A DNA stretch of 32,953 nucleotides from Betaproteobacteria bacterium. GTDB taxonomy: Bacteria > Pseudomonadota > Gammaproteobacteria > Burkholderiales > Burkholderiaceae_C. The DNA is taken from NCBI GenBank assembly GCA_013289985.1, contig JABCYW010000058.1, positions 1 to 32,953 of the forward strand, in the 5' to 3' direction. The notes below the pieces were generated by a model. The model saw nothing but the letters and a program-made list of their open reading frames with translations, was not told the origin of the DNA and searched no databases. This document shows, in pieces, positions 9,541 to 17,908 of the stretch. The stretch's first letter is position 1. Every line of letters starts with the position of its first letter. The position numbers and the translations under genes are program-made.

Positions 9541-12006
9541 ATGACGGGCGCGCGGACGGGGCTGTCGCTCCACGGCTTCCTCACCCGGCTGATCTGGCTG
9601 TGCGTGGGGCCGCTGGCGATCCTGGCCGTCTTCATGGCGATCGAACGGGTGCGCGACGTCCAGGTCAATCGCGACCGCGAGGCCACGGCACTTGCGACAA
9701 GCCTCGCCACCGCTGTCGACCAGGATCTGAACGCGCGCATCGACGCGCTGAAGATGCTGGCGCAGTCCCCGCTTGGAGACGACGCCGCACGATGGCGGGA
9801 TCTGTACCAGGAGGCCCAGGGCTTTCGCCAGAGCTTTGGAAGCCACGTCATCCTTGCCGACTTGAACATGCACATGCTGTTCAACACGCGCGCGCCTTTC
9901 GGTACCGAGCTGCCGACGCTGCCGACGCCAGGCGGCCGCGCCGCGGTTCCGATCGCGATGGCCACCGCCCGGCCCGCGGTGGGGGACATTTTCCAGGGGC
10001 CGCTTGCGAAGGAGCCGCTCGTCGCAGTGGCCGTACCCGCGTTGCGAGAGGGAAAGACGGCATTTCTCCTGCTCACGGTCTTCGAGGCCCATCAGTTCCA
10101 ACGGCACCTGGACCAGATCGCGCTGCCGACCGGCTGGGCCATCGCCTTGCTCGACGGCAGTGGCAAGACGATCGCCCGCCGCGCGCCGGCGGTACTCGAC
10201 CCCTCACGGGACGTGGACGCGAGCGGGCGCTTCGTCGTGAAGTCGGTCTTGTCGCCATGGTCCGTCGCGCTCGAGATCCCGCGCGACATCTATCGAGCGC
10301 CGATCCGGGACTCCGCCGCGGCGCTGGCGCTTGCCATCCTGGGAGCCACCTTGACGGGGGTCGTTGGCGGCACGCTGGCCGGCAGCCGGCTCGGCAGATG
10401 CGTGGCATCGCTCGCGCAGGCGCCGGCGGCCGGGGCGGGATCCTCCGGGATCTTCGAAATCGACAGGGTGCAGCGCCTCCTCGACGACGCGGCAAGGAGG
10501 CGCGAGGCGGCCGAAGCCACTTTGCTCGTGAGCGAACAGCGCTTTCGTCGACTCTTCTACGAGGCCCCGCTGCCGCAGGCCCTGATCAGCATGGACGGCG
10601 CCATCGTCGGCCTCAACGCACGTTTCGTGCAGGTCTTCGGCTACGGCATCGAGGATGTTCCGACGGTCTCGGACTGGTGGCCGCGCGCCTATCCTGATCC
10701 CGACTACCGGGCCCGCGTGGTCGAGGACTGGGACGCGACCATCGCCCGCTCGGGGACGACGACGAACGTCGAGCCCGTCGAACGCCGGGTCTCGTGCAAG
10801 AACGGGGTCGTGCGCTCCATGCTGGTATCCGGAATCGCGGTCGGGGACGATTTCCTGTGCGCGTTCTTCGATGTCACCGAGCGCAAGCAGGCGGAAGAGG
10901 CACGCGAGCGACTGGCGGCGATCGTCGAGTCATCCGACGACGCGATCGTCAGCAGCACGGTCGACGGCGTGATCACCAGCTGGAACCAGGGCGCGGAACG
11001 AACATTCGGGTTTTCGCCGGAAGAGACGATCGGCAGGCCGGTACGCGAGATCATCCGGTGCAAGGACGATGATTCAGCCCGGGAACAGGAGCGCAGGATC
11101 TTCCACTCTCGCCGGGGCCCGCGCCACGCGGGCGCCGAGGAAGTGGTCAGGCTGCACAGGGATGGGCATTCGATGACGCTGTCGATCGTCACCGGCGTCA
11201 TACGCGATGCATCAGGCAAGGTCTCGGCGCTCGCCGCGATCATGCGCGATATCACGGTGGCCAAGCGGCGTGATGGCGAGCTGCAGGCGCTCGTTGCGGA
11301 GCAAGGCGCGCGCGACCGCCAGATGCGGGACCTGACGGCTCGGTTGCGGACGCTGCGCGAAGAGGAATGCACCCGCATCTCGCGCGAGGTCCATGACGGG
11401 CTGGGGCAACTGCTCACCTGCCTCAAGATGGACATCCGCTGGATGGCCCGCAGATTGGCCGGCGGCGCGCCGATCGAGGATGTGTCTGCCAAGCTCGCCG
11501 AGACCGAGGTTCTCGTCGACCAGACGGTCGAATCGGTGCAGCGCATCGCGATCGAGCTGCGCCCCAGCGCACTCGACGCGCTCGGCTTGCCCGCGGCGAT
11601 TCGCGACGAGGCGCGCCGGTTCGAAGCCCGCACCGGGGTCGCCACGGTCGTGGATACCAGCGCCGCTTCTTCTCCGGAGCAGCCCGTCGCAACGACCCTG
11701 TTCCGCATCCTTCAAGAACTGCTCACGAACATCGCCCGGCATGCTCAGGCGTCGCTCTTGAGCATCCGGTTGACGAATGAACAGGATGGCTGGGAACTTC
11801 GCGTTCGCGACGACGGGATCGGAATTCCGTCCGGGATGCTGAACCGGTCCACCTCGCTGGGTCTGCTCGGCATGACCGAGCGTGCCGAGGCCGTCGGCGG
11901 CTCGTTCAGCATCGAGCGCCATCCGGAGGGCGGCACGCTTGCCATCGTGAGGCTCCCACACCCACCCGCTTCCAGGATCGGACATGAATCACATACTGAT
12001 CGCTGA
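9541..12006 (+). CDS. Membrane sensor histidine kinase, PAS-PAS-HisKA_3 (NarL-partner type)
   Basis: The 821-residue product has a transmembrane helix at about 17-35, an extracytoplasmic region at 36-255 that looks like a double Cache-type sensor, and a second helix at about 258-280. Two PAS domains follow (about 330-450 and 455-575, each ending in a DVTERK/DITVAKR linker). The kinase core is of the NarX/DegS class: the phospho-accepting His618 lies in SREVHDGLGQ and the HATPase has RVRDDGIGIP and LGLLGMTERA. It phosphorylates the response regulator encoded next, whose start overlaps its end by 23 bp. The ligand is unknown. A GTG at 9511 would add ten residues; the ATG at 9541 is preferred, but neither has a good ribosome site. 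Confidence 0.88.
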   Translation: MTGARTGLSLHGFLTRLIWLCVGPLAILAVFMAIERVRDVQVNRDREATALATSLATAVDQDLNARIDALKMLAQSPLGDDAARWRDLYQEAQGFRQSFGSHVILADLNMHMLFNTRAPFGTELPTLPTPGGRAAVPIAMATARPAVGDIFQGPLAKEPLVAVAVPALREGKTAFLLLTVFEAHQFQRHLDQIALPTGWAIALLDGSGKTIARRAPAVLDPSRDVDASGRFVVKSVLSPWSVALEIPRDIYRAPIRDSAAALALAILGATLTGVVGGTLAGSRLGRCVASLAQAPAAGAGSSGIFEIDRVQRLLDDAARRREAAEATLLVSEQRFRRLFYEAPLPQALISMDGAIVGLNARFVQVFGYGIEDVPTVSDWWPRAYPDPDYRARVVEDWDATIARSGTTTNVEPVERRVSCKNGVVRSMLVSGIAVGDDFLCAFFDVTERKQAEEARERLAAIVESSDDAIVSSTVDGVITSWNQGAERTFGFSPEETIGRPVREIIRCKDDDSAREQERRIFHSRRGPRHAGAEEVVRLHRDGHSMTLSIVTGVIRDASGKVSALAAIMRDITVAKRRDGELQALVAEQGARDRQMRDLTARLRTLREEECTRISREVHDGLGQLLTCLKMDIRWMARRLAGGAPIEDVSAKLAETEVLVDQTVESVQRIAIELRPSALDALGLPAAIRDEARRFEARTGVATVVDTSAASSPEQPVATTLFRILQELLTNIARHAQASLLSIRLTNEQDGWELRVRDDGIGIPSGMLNRSTSLGLLGMTERAEAVGGSFSIERHPEGGTLAIVRLPHPPASRIGHESHTDR

Positions 12007-12616
12007 CGACCATGCGGTGACGCGCCGCGGAATCCGCGAGCTCCTGCGCGACGCCTTCGATGGGGTGCAGGTCGCCGAGGTGGCCGACGGCAACGCGGTG
12101 CTGGCCGAACTGTCGTCTCGACCCTGGGACCTGATCCTGCTCGACGTGATGATGCCGGGCCCGGGCATCCTCGAACTGTTGGGCGCGATTCGTGCTGTCG
12201 ACCCCCGTCCCCCCGTCCTCGTGCTGACGGCCAGCAACGAGATCGAGTACGTCATTGAAACCATGAAGGCCGGTGCCAACGGACTGATCCACAAGCACCA
12301 CGCCGCCGACGACCTGCTGCACGCCGTGCAGCGCATTGCCGACGGTGGAACCTACCTGCACGCGGATACGGCGATCACCATCGCCAAGACGTTGCAGAGG
12401 CGGACGCCCACCTTGCCGCATCACGATCTGTCCGAACGCGAGCTCGACATCTTTCGGCGCATCGCGCTGGGACGGGCGATCAAGGAGATCGGCTTCGATC
12501 TCGGGCTGAGCGACAAGACGGTGGCCACCTACCTCGCGCGCATCCGGGAGAAGACCGGGCTCACGAGCCATGTCGACATCGCCCGCTACGCGCTGAAGAA
12601 CGGACTGGTCGACTGA
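11984..12616 (+). CDS. NarL/FixJ-family response regulator
   Basis: The 210-residue product has an N-terminal receiver with the acidic pair at residues 8-9 (ADDH), phospho-acceptor Asp54 (LILLDVMMP), Thr82 and Lys104. A C-terminal LuxR-type helix-turn-helix covers about 145-210 (LSERELDIFRRIALGRAIKEI, then SDKTVATYLARIREKTG). It is the DNA-binding output of the kinase encoded just upstream, with a 23-bp gene overlap that argues for coupled translation. A 27-bp perfect palindrome starts nine bases after its stop and resembles GacA-type binding sites, so the H-NOX operon downstream is its most likely target (inference). Confidence 0.92.
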   Translation: MNHILIADDHAVTRRGIRELLRDAFDGVQVAEVADGNAVLAELSSRPWDLILLDVMMPGPGILELLGAIRAVDPRPPVLVLTASNEIEYVIETMKAGANGLIHKHHAADDLLHAVQRIADGGTYLHADTAITIAKTLQRRTPTLPHHDLSERELDIFRRIALGRAIKEIGFDLGLSDKTVATYLARIREKTGLTSHVDIARYALKNGLVD

Positions 12617-12624
12617 ACGGAAGC

Positions 12625-12651
12625 GGCTTGTAGGCAATTTGCCTACAAGCC
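12625..12651. promoter_or_regulatory. 27-bp perfect palindrome, likely response-regulator operator
   Basis: Thirteen-base arms (GGCTTGTAGGCAA and its exact complement) flank one central T at 12638. Inside are TGTAGG and CCTACA half-sites with seven bases between, close to the GacA-type pattern TGTAAG-N6-CTTACA used by NarL/FixJ regulators. It lies between the response regulator gene and the receiver gene that opens the H-NOX operon. As RNA it could fold, but no U-tract follows, so a pure terminator role is less likely. Confidence 0.6.
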
Positions 12652-12702
12652 CCCGCGCAAATGCATACAGGGCCGTTGCCTGCGCAGTGGCACGATTCGC
12701 GC

Positions 12703-13098
12703 ATGCAGCACCAGAAGTCGCCGCCAAGATTCCTAGTTGCTGACGACGTACCCGTCATCGCGCTCATGGTCGGCGAACTGCTCCGTGAGTCCGGGGCCGA
12801 GGTGGTGGGACCCGCCGCCGACGGGGCCGAGGCGCTGCGCCTGTTTCACGAAACGGCGCCCGATGGCGTCGTCCTCGACATCGAGATGCCCGAACTCAAC
12901 GGCCTGCAGGTGCTGCGCGCCATTCGTGCGAGCGAGCACGCGTCGAGGTGCCTGGTGATCATCCTGACGTCCCACTCGGAGCAGTCGATGCGGGAGCAGG
13001 CCTACGCCGATGGCGCGGATCACGTGCTTCACAAGTCCACCGAGTTCGAGCGCCTGTTGCAGATCGTGCCGGCCTTCATCAAGCGAAGCCACGAATAG
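12703..13098 (+). CDS. Stand-alone receiver domain protein (CheY-like)
   Basis: The 131-residue product is a single receiver domain: acidic pair Asp14-Asp15 (LVADD), phospho-acceptor Asp59 (GVVLDIEMP), Thr89 and Lys111. No output domain follows. It opens the co-directional run that leads into H-NOX and two HNOBA proteins, so it may be a phosphate carrier or sink for the hybrid kinase downstream, or act by protein contact. The ATG at 12703 is chosen because it gives a normal receiver N-terminus; the in-frame ATG at 12661 would add 14 residues with no family match. No strong ribosome site is visible. The 120-bp gap to H-NOX shows no clear terminator. Confidence 0.85.
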   Translation: MQHQKSPPRFLVADDVPVIALMVGELLRESGAEVVGPAADGAEALRLFHETAPDGVVLDIEMPELNGLQVLRAIRASEHASRCLVIILTSHSEQSMREQAYADGADHVLHKSTEFERLLQIVPAFIKRSHE

Positions 13099-13218
13099 CG
13101 CGACACGTGTAGTCAATGCACCGACAGCTCTCGGCAGTCTGCTGACTGGCGGTCCGCGACCGCAGCGCTCAAAGTCACCTCATGAACGGGTCCACACGCC
13201 GGTTCTTGGAGACATGAG

Positions 13219-13776
13219 ATGTACGGGCTGGTCAATCAGGCGGTCGAGGACTTCGTCAGGCGGGGGTTCGGCGATGGTGCCTGGAAAAGCATCAAGGACA
13301 ACGCGGGCGTCAACCTGGAGATGTTCGTCTCGATGGACAGCTACCCCGACGACGTCACGTACAAGCTCGTCGGGGCCGCCACCGAGGTGCTGGGCCTGGA
13401 CGCGGCGACCATCCTCGAGGCCTTCGGCCAGCACTGGGTGCTCTACACCGCGCAGGAAGGCTACGGGCAGATGCTCTCGATGTTCGGTTCGAATCTCGAG
13501 GAGTTCCTCGTCAACCTGGACAACCTGCACAGTCATGTGGGGTTGACGTTCCCCGCGCTGCGCCCCCCTTCGTTCCAGGTGGAGCGCATCGAAGGCGGCC
13601 TGGGGCTGCTGCTGCACTACCACAGCGATCGCATCGGGCTGGCCCCGATGGTCGTCGGGTTGCTGAAGGGCCTGGGGCGACGCTTCTCCCAGGAAATCGA
13701 CGTTGTCCAGGTGGAGCATCGCGAGCGTTCCGGCCACGACGTCTTCCGCATCGACTACGTGGGGGCGGGCGCGTAG
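13219..13776 (+). CDS. hnoX: H-NOX haem nitric oxide sensor
   Basis: The 185-residue product is a stand-alone H-NOX (HNOB) domain, the bacterial relative of the soluble guanylate cyclase sensor. It starts MYGLVNQAVEDFV, as family members do. The proximal haem ligand is His104 in NLDNLHSHVG, and the haem-propionate motif Y-x-S-x-R is intact as Tyr134, Ser136 and Arg138. Aligned on that motif, the distal tyrosine that lets Thermoanaerobacter H-NOX bind oxygen is replaced (Pro143 by offset), so NO rather than O2 sensing is expected. A GGAGA site precedes the ATG. It lies 11 bp before an HNOBA-kinase; H-NOX proteins normally regulate a neighbouring kinase or c-di-GMP enzyme. Identity is firm; gas selectivity is inference. 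Confidence 0.95.
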   Translation: MYGLVNQAVEDFVRRGFGDGAWKSIKDNAGVNLEMFVSMDSYPDDVTYKLVGAATEVLGLDAATILEAFGQHWVLYTAQEGYGQMLSMFGSNLEEFLVNLDNLHSHVGLTFPALRPPSFQVERIEGGLGLLLHYHSDRIGLAPMVVGLLKGLGRRFSQEIDVVQVEHRERSGHDVFRIDYVGAGA

Positions 13777-13787
13777 CCCGGGCCGCC

Positions 13788-15467
13788 ATGACCGCTCCGG
13801 CATTGAACCTGTTTGCGCATGAGTTCGCCGCGGCATTCCCGTTCCACGTCGTCCTCGACGACCGACTGCGCGTGCTGCAGACGGGTTCGGTGTTGAGCCG
13901 GCTGTGCCCGGGGCTCACCAGGGGCACCGCCCTCGGCGAGCACTTCGCCGTCCAGCGTCCCGTCCTGCAGCGGCTGGACTTCGACGAAGTGCTTCGGCAT
14001 CGCAAATCGATGTTCGTGCTTCGCGTCCGGGAAGGGAACTTGCGGCTGCGTGGCGAGATCGTCGCCCAGGGGCGGCATCTGTTCTTCCTGGGCTCGCCCT
14101 GGGTGACGGACATGGCCGATGTCAACCAGATCGGGTTGTCGCTCGACGACTTCGCCGTGCACGATCCCGCCGTCGACCTGCTGTTCCTGCTGCAGACGAA
14201 GAACCGGGCGCTGGCCGATGCACAGGAGCTGGCACGCAAGCTGAAGGAGCAGAAGGACAACCTGAGAGTGGCCATGCTGGCGGCCGAGGTGGCGGAGCAG
14301 GCCAGTCGCACGAAGAGCGAGTTCCTGGCCGTGATGAGCCATGAGATCAGGACGCCGCTGAACGGCGTGCTGGGAATGCTCGATTTCCTGCTGACCGGCG
14401 AGTTGACTCCCCGCCAGCGCAGTTGCGCCGCAACCGCTGCGAGAAGCGGCAAGGACCTGCTGGGCATCATCGACGACATCCTCGACTTCTCCAAGGTCGA
14501 GGCCGGCAAGCTCGAGCTGGAGTGCATCAGGTTCAGCCCGCGCGGCGTGGCCGAGGACGTCGTCGGGCTGCTGTCGCACCAGGCGCGCGAGAAAGGACTC
14601 GAGGTCGAGCTCGAGTTCGCGCCCGAGGTGCCGGACGAATTGATGGGCGATCCGGCGCGCGTCCGCCAGGTGCTGATCAACCTCCTTGGAAATGCCATCA
14701 AGTTCTCGAGTTCGGGGCGCGTGACGGTTCGCGCCGTCCTGCTGGGCGAAGCGGGGGCGCGCGCGTCCATCCGGGTCGAGGTACAGGACAACGGCATCGG
14801 GATCGACGCCGCCAAGCAGCACACGCTGTTCGAGCCTTTCACGCAGGCCGATGCGTCCATGACGCGCAAGTACAGAGGCACCGGGCTGGGTCTCGCGATC
14901 TGCAAGAAGCTCATCGGCCTGATGGGCGGGGCCGTCGGCGTGAGCAGCGAAGTCGGGCGGGGAAGCATCTTCTGGTTCACCTTGTGTCTCGAAAGTGGCG
15001 CGGCGAGCGCGCCGGAGCGGTGCGAACCGACGAGCGCGCCGGAACGCTTCCGCGGCCACCTGCTGGTCTGCGAGGACGATCCCGTCAACCAGCTGGTCGC
15101 GAAGCTGCATCTCGAGGCCCTCGGATTCACGGTCGACATGTTCGACAACGGTCTCGATGCCGTCGAGGCGGCGGCGCGAACGCCCTACGACATGGCCCTG
15201 CTGGACATGCGGCTGCCGGACATGGACGGGCTGGACGTCTGCCGTGCCATCCGGGCGCAGCGCCGCGATCGCGGACGCCTGCCCATCGTCTTCTGGACCG
15301 CCAGCATGCTCGGCGTCGATCGGGCCCGGGCAGCCGAGGCCGGGGCGGACGCCATCCTCGGCAAGCCTTTCGAGCTGAGCGCGCTGAAACGAACCCTGTC
15401 CACGCTCCTGGTCGCGGGCGAGACGCGACCGACCCCCACCACCGCCACGGAGGACTGCCAAGCATGA
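13788..15467 (+). CDS. HNOBA-histidine kinase-receiver hybrid sensor
   Basis: The 559-residue product is soluble. Residues 5-137 form an HNOBA domain, the PAS-like partner of H-NOX seen in guanylate cyclases (FPFHVVLDDRLRVLQTG at 17-33; LFFLGSPW at 98-105). A coiled coil (about 130-175) joins it to HisKA with His185 in SHEIRTPLN, and to HATPase with Asn302, DNGIGID (334-340) and GTGLGLA (364-370). A receiver at 424-545 has Asp430/431, phospho-acceptor Asp473, Thr504 and Lys526. It probably takes the NO signal from H-NOX and starts a phosphorelay. Its stop overlaps the methyltransferase start as ATGA. The HNOBA part closely matches that of the GGDEF-EAL protein encoded downstream, showing duplication. 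All catalytic residues look intact. Confidence 0.93.
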   Translation: MTAPALNLFAHEFAAAFPFHVVLDDRLRVLQTGSVLSRLCPGLTRGTALGEHFAVQRPVLQRLDFDEVLRHRKSMFVLRVREGNLRLRGEIVAQGRHLFFLGSPWVTDMADVNQIGLSLDDFAVHDPAVDLLFLLQTKNRALADAQELARKLKEQKDNLRVAMLAAEVAEQASRTKSEFLAVMSHEIRTPLNGVLGMLDFLLTGELTPRQRSCAATAARSGKDLLGIIDDILDFSKVEAGKLELECIRFSPRGVAEDVVGLLSHQAREKGLEVELEFAPEVPDELMGDPARVRQVLINLLGNAIKFSSSGRVTVRAVLLGEAGARASIRVEVQDNGIGIDAAKQHTLFEPFTQADASMTRKYRGTGLGLAICKKLIGLMGGAVGVSSEVGRGSIFWFTLCLESGAASAPERCEPTSAPERFRGHLLVCEDDPVNQLVAKLHLEALGFTVDMFDNGLDAVEAAARTPYDMALLDMRLPDMDGLDVCRAIRAQRRDRGRLPIVFWTASMLGVDRARAAEAGADAILGKPFELSALKRTLSTLLVAGETRPTPTTATEDCQA

Positions 15468-16222
15468 ACATGCCCACCGATACCCGCGCCCTGTATGACA
15501 AGACCGCGGACAACTGGGCCCGCCAGCAGCCCAGTTCCCTGTCCGACTACACGGCCAGGCCCCAGGTGATGGCGTTGTGCGAGCCGCTCGCGGGCAAGCT
15601 CGTGCTCGACCTCGGGTGCGGCGAAGGCTACTGCAGCCGCATGCTGCGCCAGCGCGGCGCGCAGGTCGTGGGGGTCGACGTCTCCGAACGCATGATAGAG
15701 CTCGCTCGCCAGGCCGAGCGTGCGCACCCGCTGGGCATTCGCTATGAAGCGGCCGACGCCGTGACGGCCGATCTCGGCGAGGCCAGCGTCGACCTCGTCG
15801 TGGCCGTGTTCCTCTTCAACTATCTCGACGTCGAACAGATGCGCAAGACGATGGCCAACGTGCATCGCATGCTGTGGCCGGGAGGCAGCTTCGTGTTCGC
15901 CGTGCCGCATCCGGCATTCGCGTTCATGCGCGAGGCGGCGCCGCCGTTCTACTTCGACGTCGGCTCCGCCGGGTACTTCAGCGCCCGCAACAAGCTGTTC
16001 GGCGGGAGGATCTGGAAGCGCGATGGCAGCGCCCTCGACGTGCAGCTGGTGCACAAGACCCTCGAAGACTATTTCGAGGGCTTGCGCGCGGCGGGGTTCA
16101 CCGCGATGCCCACGGTGACCGAGCTGACGGTCACCCGGCAAATGGTCGAGATGGACGAGAAGTTCTTCGGTCCGCTCCTCGATCTCCCCCTGCACTTGGC
16201 CATCAAGGTCACACGCGCCTGA
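15464..16222 (+). CDS. Class I SAM-dependent methyltransferase
   Basis: The 252-residue product has the Rossmann methyltransferase fold. Motif I is VLDLGCGEGY at 47-56, an acidic residue ends strand 2 (VVGVDVS near 71), and VDLVVAVFLFNYLD and MLWPGGSFVFAVPHP follow as motifs II/III of the Methyltransf_11 group. Members of this group methylate small molecules or ubiquinone-type intermediates; the acceptor here is unknown. The ATG overlaps the stop of the hybrid kinase (ATGA), so it is certainly translated from the same message. A diiron oxygenase follows 30 bp later. A biosynthetic methylation inside a signalling operon is unusual. The class call is firm; the substrate cannot be guessed. Confidence 0.9.
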   Translation: MNMPTDTRALYDKTADNWARQQPSSLSDYTARPQVMALCEPLAGKLVLDLGCGEGYCSRMLRQRGAQVVGVDVSERMIELARQAERAHPLGIRYEAADAVTADLGEASVDLVVAVFLFNYLDVEQMRKTMANVHRMLWPGGSFVFAVPHPAFAFMREAAPPFYFDVGSAGYFSARNKLFGGRIWKRDGSALDVQLVHKTLEDYFEGLRAAGFTAMPTVTELTVTRQMVEMDEKFFGPLLDLPLHLAIKVTRA

Positions 16223-16252
16223 GGCGCCGCTCAACCCCCCGAGGTCATCCGC

Positions 16253-16993
16253 ATGAAATCCCTCCAGTCCGAGATCCCCGACCTGGCGCTCGACGCTCCC
16301 CGCAGGTTCAGGCAGGTTGCCGAAACCCACCCGCTCTGGCGCCATCCTTTCGTGGAGCGTTGCCGTGCGGGGCAGCTCACGCTGGCGCAGGTACGCATCC
16401 TGGGCGCGCAGATGTACAGGTTCTGTCACGAGTTCCCGAGCTTTCTGGCCATGGCCCTGGCGTCGTGCCCGCAGGAAGACGCGCGCATCGTCATCGGCGA
16501 GAACCTGTGGGAGGAACTGGGCGAAGGCGATCCGCAGCGTGCCCACGCGGCCCTGTTCCGGCGCTTCACGCGCGCCCTGGGCCTGGACGACGCGCAACTC
16601 CTGGCGACGGCGGCGCAACCCGAGACCGAGGCGCTCGTCGATACCTACCGGAGCCTGAGCAAGACCTACGGGGTGCTGGGCATCCTGGGCGCCCTCTGCT
16701 ATGCGTCGGAGGGCATCGTCGGCGCCCTGTATTCGCACATCCAGGCCGGACTGCTGCGGGCCGCGCCCTTCGACAGGGAGGCGTTGACGTTCTTCGAGGT
16801 GCACATCCACGTCGACGATGGCCATGCCGACAAGCTCGAATCCGTCCTGCTGCCGATGTTGCGCACGCCGCAGGACGCGTTGCTGGTCGAGGAAGCCGTT
16901 CGAACGGCCCTCGACGCGCGCTGCCGCTTCTTCGACGGCGTCCTGCGCGAGTCCGAAAGCGCCGGCGAAGTCCGTTCGACCAGCGCCGCCTGA
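16253..16993 (+). CDS. Haem-oxygenase-like diiron oxygenase (HDO; TenA/PqqC/CADD fold)
   Basis: The 246-residue all-helical product belongs to the haem-oxygenase-like diiron superfamily (iron-containing redox enzymes such as CADD, UndA, RohS and SznF). The six expected metal ligands can be placed: Glu91 and His98 (ENLWEELGEGDPQRAH), Glu153 (YASEGIVG), and His184, Asp188, His191 in the H-x3-D-x2-H helix. The spacings match CADD as I recall it. Such enzymes use O2 to oxidise amines (N-oxygenation) or cleave C-C bonds; TenA and PqqC lack this full ligand set. A GAGGT site precedes the ATG. The next gene starts six bases after its stop. The substrate is unknown. The ligand assignment is made by eye from motifs, without a structure. 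Confidence 0.85.
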   Translation: MKSLQSEIPDLALDAPRRFRQVAETHPLWRHPFVERCRAGQLTLAQVRILGAQMYRFCHEFPSFLAMALASCPQEDARIVIGENLWEELGEGDPQRAHAALFRRFTRALGLDDAQLLATAAQPETEALVDTYRSLSKTYGVLGILGALCYASEGIVGALYSHIQAGLLRAAPFDREALTFFEVHIHVDDGHADKLESVLLPMLRTPQDALLVEEAVRTALDARCRFFDGVLRESESAGEVRSTSAA

Positions 16994-16999
16994 GCAGCC

Positions 17000-17908
17000 A
17001 TGATGAATCCGCTTCCTGGCTGGTTGCACGGGCTGTTCGCGGTGTTGCCGACGCCCATGGTGGCGGGCGGGGACCTGGATCTGGAAAGCCTGGATCGCGT
17101 GGTCGAGCACTACCTGGCCGGCGGCGCCACCGGGCTGGTGCCCGCCAGCATCGCCGGCGAAGGCGACCTGCTCGACGAAGCCGAGCGGCGCCTCGTGATC
17201 CAGCGCGTCGTCGACCGTTGCGCGGGACGCGCGCCGATCGTCGTCGGCGTGCTGGAGGACTGCACCGAACGCGCCTTGGCGCAGGCCCGCGTCGCGGCCG
17301 AATGCGGAGCCGACGGCTTGCTCGTCAAGCCGCCGAAGGGCAACGCCCAGGGGGCGCTGGCGCATGTCCTCGCGATCGCGGAGTCGCTGCGCCTGCCGAT
17401 CATCCTGCTCGACAACCCGGAGTTCGGCGGCTCGCTCCCGGTGAGCCTCATCCAGCACCTGGTGGACACGGTGCCCGAGGTCTGCGGCATCAAGCTGGAG
17501 GAGGAGCCCACGGCTGCCAAGATGGCCCGGGTGCGAGCCGTGCTGGGGCCGCGCATCCGGATCTTCGGCGGCCTCGGCGGAGTCCATTGCCTGCGCGAAC
17601 TCCGGCACGGAGCGGACGGCTTCTTCACCGGCTATCCGCAGCCGGCACTTCTCGCGGAGGTGATGGCCTGCTGGCGCCGGGGCGATCTGGCCGCGGCTCG
17701 CGTTGCCAATGCGGCGTTCCTGCCCATCGCGATGCGCGAGCGCGCGCATCCCGCGACGCTGATCGGCCAGCGCAAGACGATCCTGCGCGACTGCGGCGTG
17801 CTCCGCGATGCTGCCGTCAGACAGCGCGCGAGCGAGCGGTGCGAGGCGGTCGATCAGCCCGGCGCGACGTCGTCGGCGCGGATGCATCGGCCGATCCATC
17901 ATGCCTGA
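17000..17908 (+). CDS. DapA-family aldolase/lyase lacking the canonical tyrosine
   Basis: The 302-residue product is a TIM-barrel of the dihydrodipicolinate synthase / N-acetylneuraminate lyase family. The Schiff-base lysine is Lys165 in VCGIKLEEEPT. The TTGE-type motif appears as SIAGEGDLLDEAE near 50-62. At the place of the family LYNxP motif, whose Tyr is needed in DapA and NanA, the sequence reads LLDNPEFGG (Asp138-Asn139-Pro140), so Tyr is Asp. It is therefore not an ordinary dihydrodipicolinate synthase; a different pyruvate aldol or retro-aldol reaction is likelier. The last eight bases overlap the start of the GGDEF-EAL gene. The alternative start is the adjacent ATG at 17003. It probably works with the methyltransferase and diiron enzyme encoded upstream. 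Confidence 0.87.
   Translation: MMNPLPGWLHGLFAVLPTPMVAGGDLDLESLDRVVEHYLAGGATGLVPASIAGEGDLLDEAERRLVIQRVVDRCAGRAPIVVGVLEDCTERALAQARVAAECGADGLLVKPPKGNAQGALAHVLAIAESLRLPIILLDNPEFGGSLPVSLIQHLVDTVPEVCGIKLEEEPTAAKMARVRAVLGPRIRIFGGLGGVHCLRELRHGADGFFTGYPQPALLAEVMACWRRGDLAAARVANAAFLPIAMRERAHPATLIGQRKTILRDCGVLRDAAVRQRASERCEAVDQPGATSSARMHRPIHHA

Noticed and set aside
12688-12703. Sigma54-like -24/-12 element (TGGCACG-N6-GC)
   Set aside because: The -24 part matches well, but the -12 is poor and transcription would start about 12 bases inside the receiver gene, past its start codon. Probably chance.
15464-17908. A complete azomycin pathway
   Set aside because: Only the lyase-like and HDO-like members have counterparts. 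The PLP-dependent arginine oxidase and cyclising enzyme are missing, and a methyltransferase is added.
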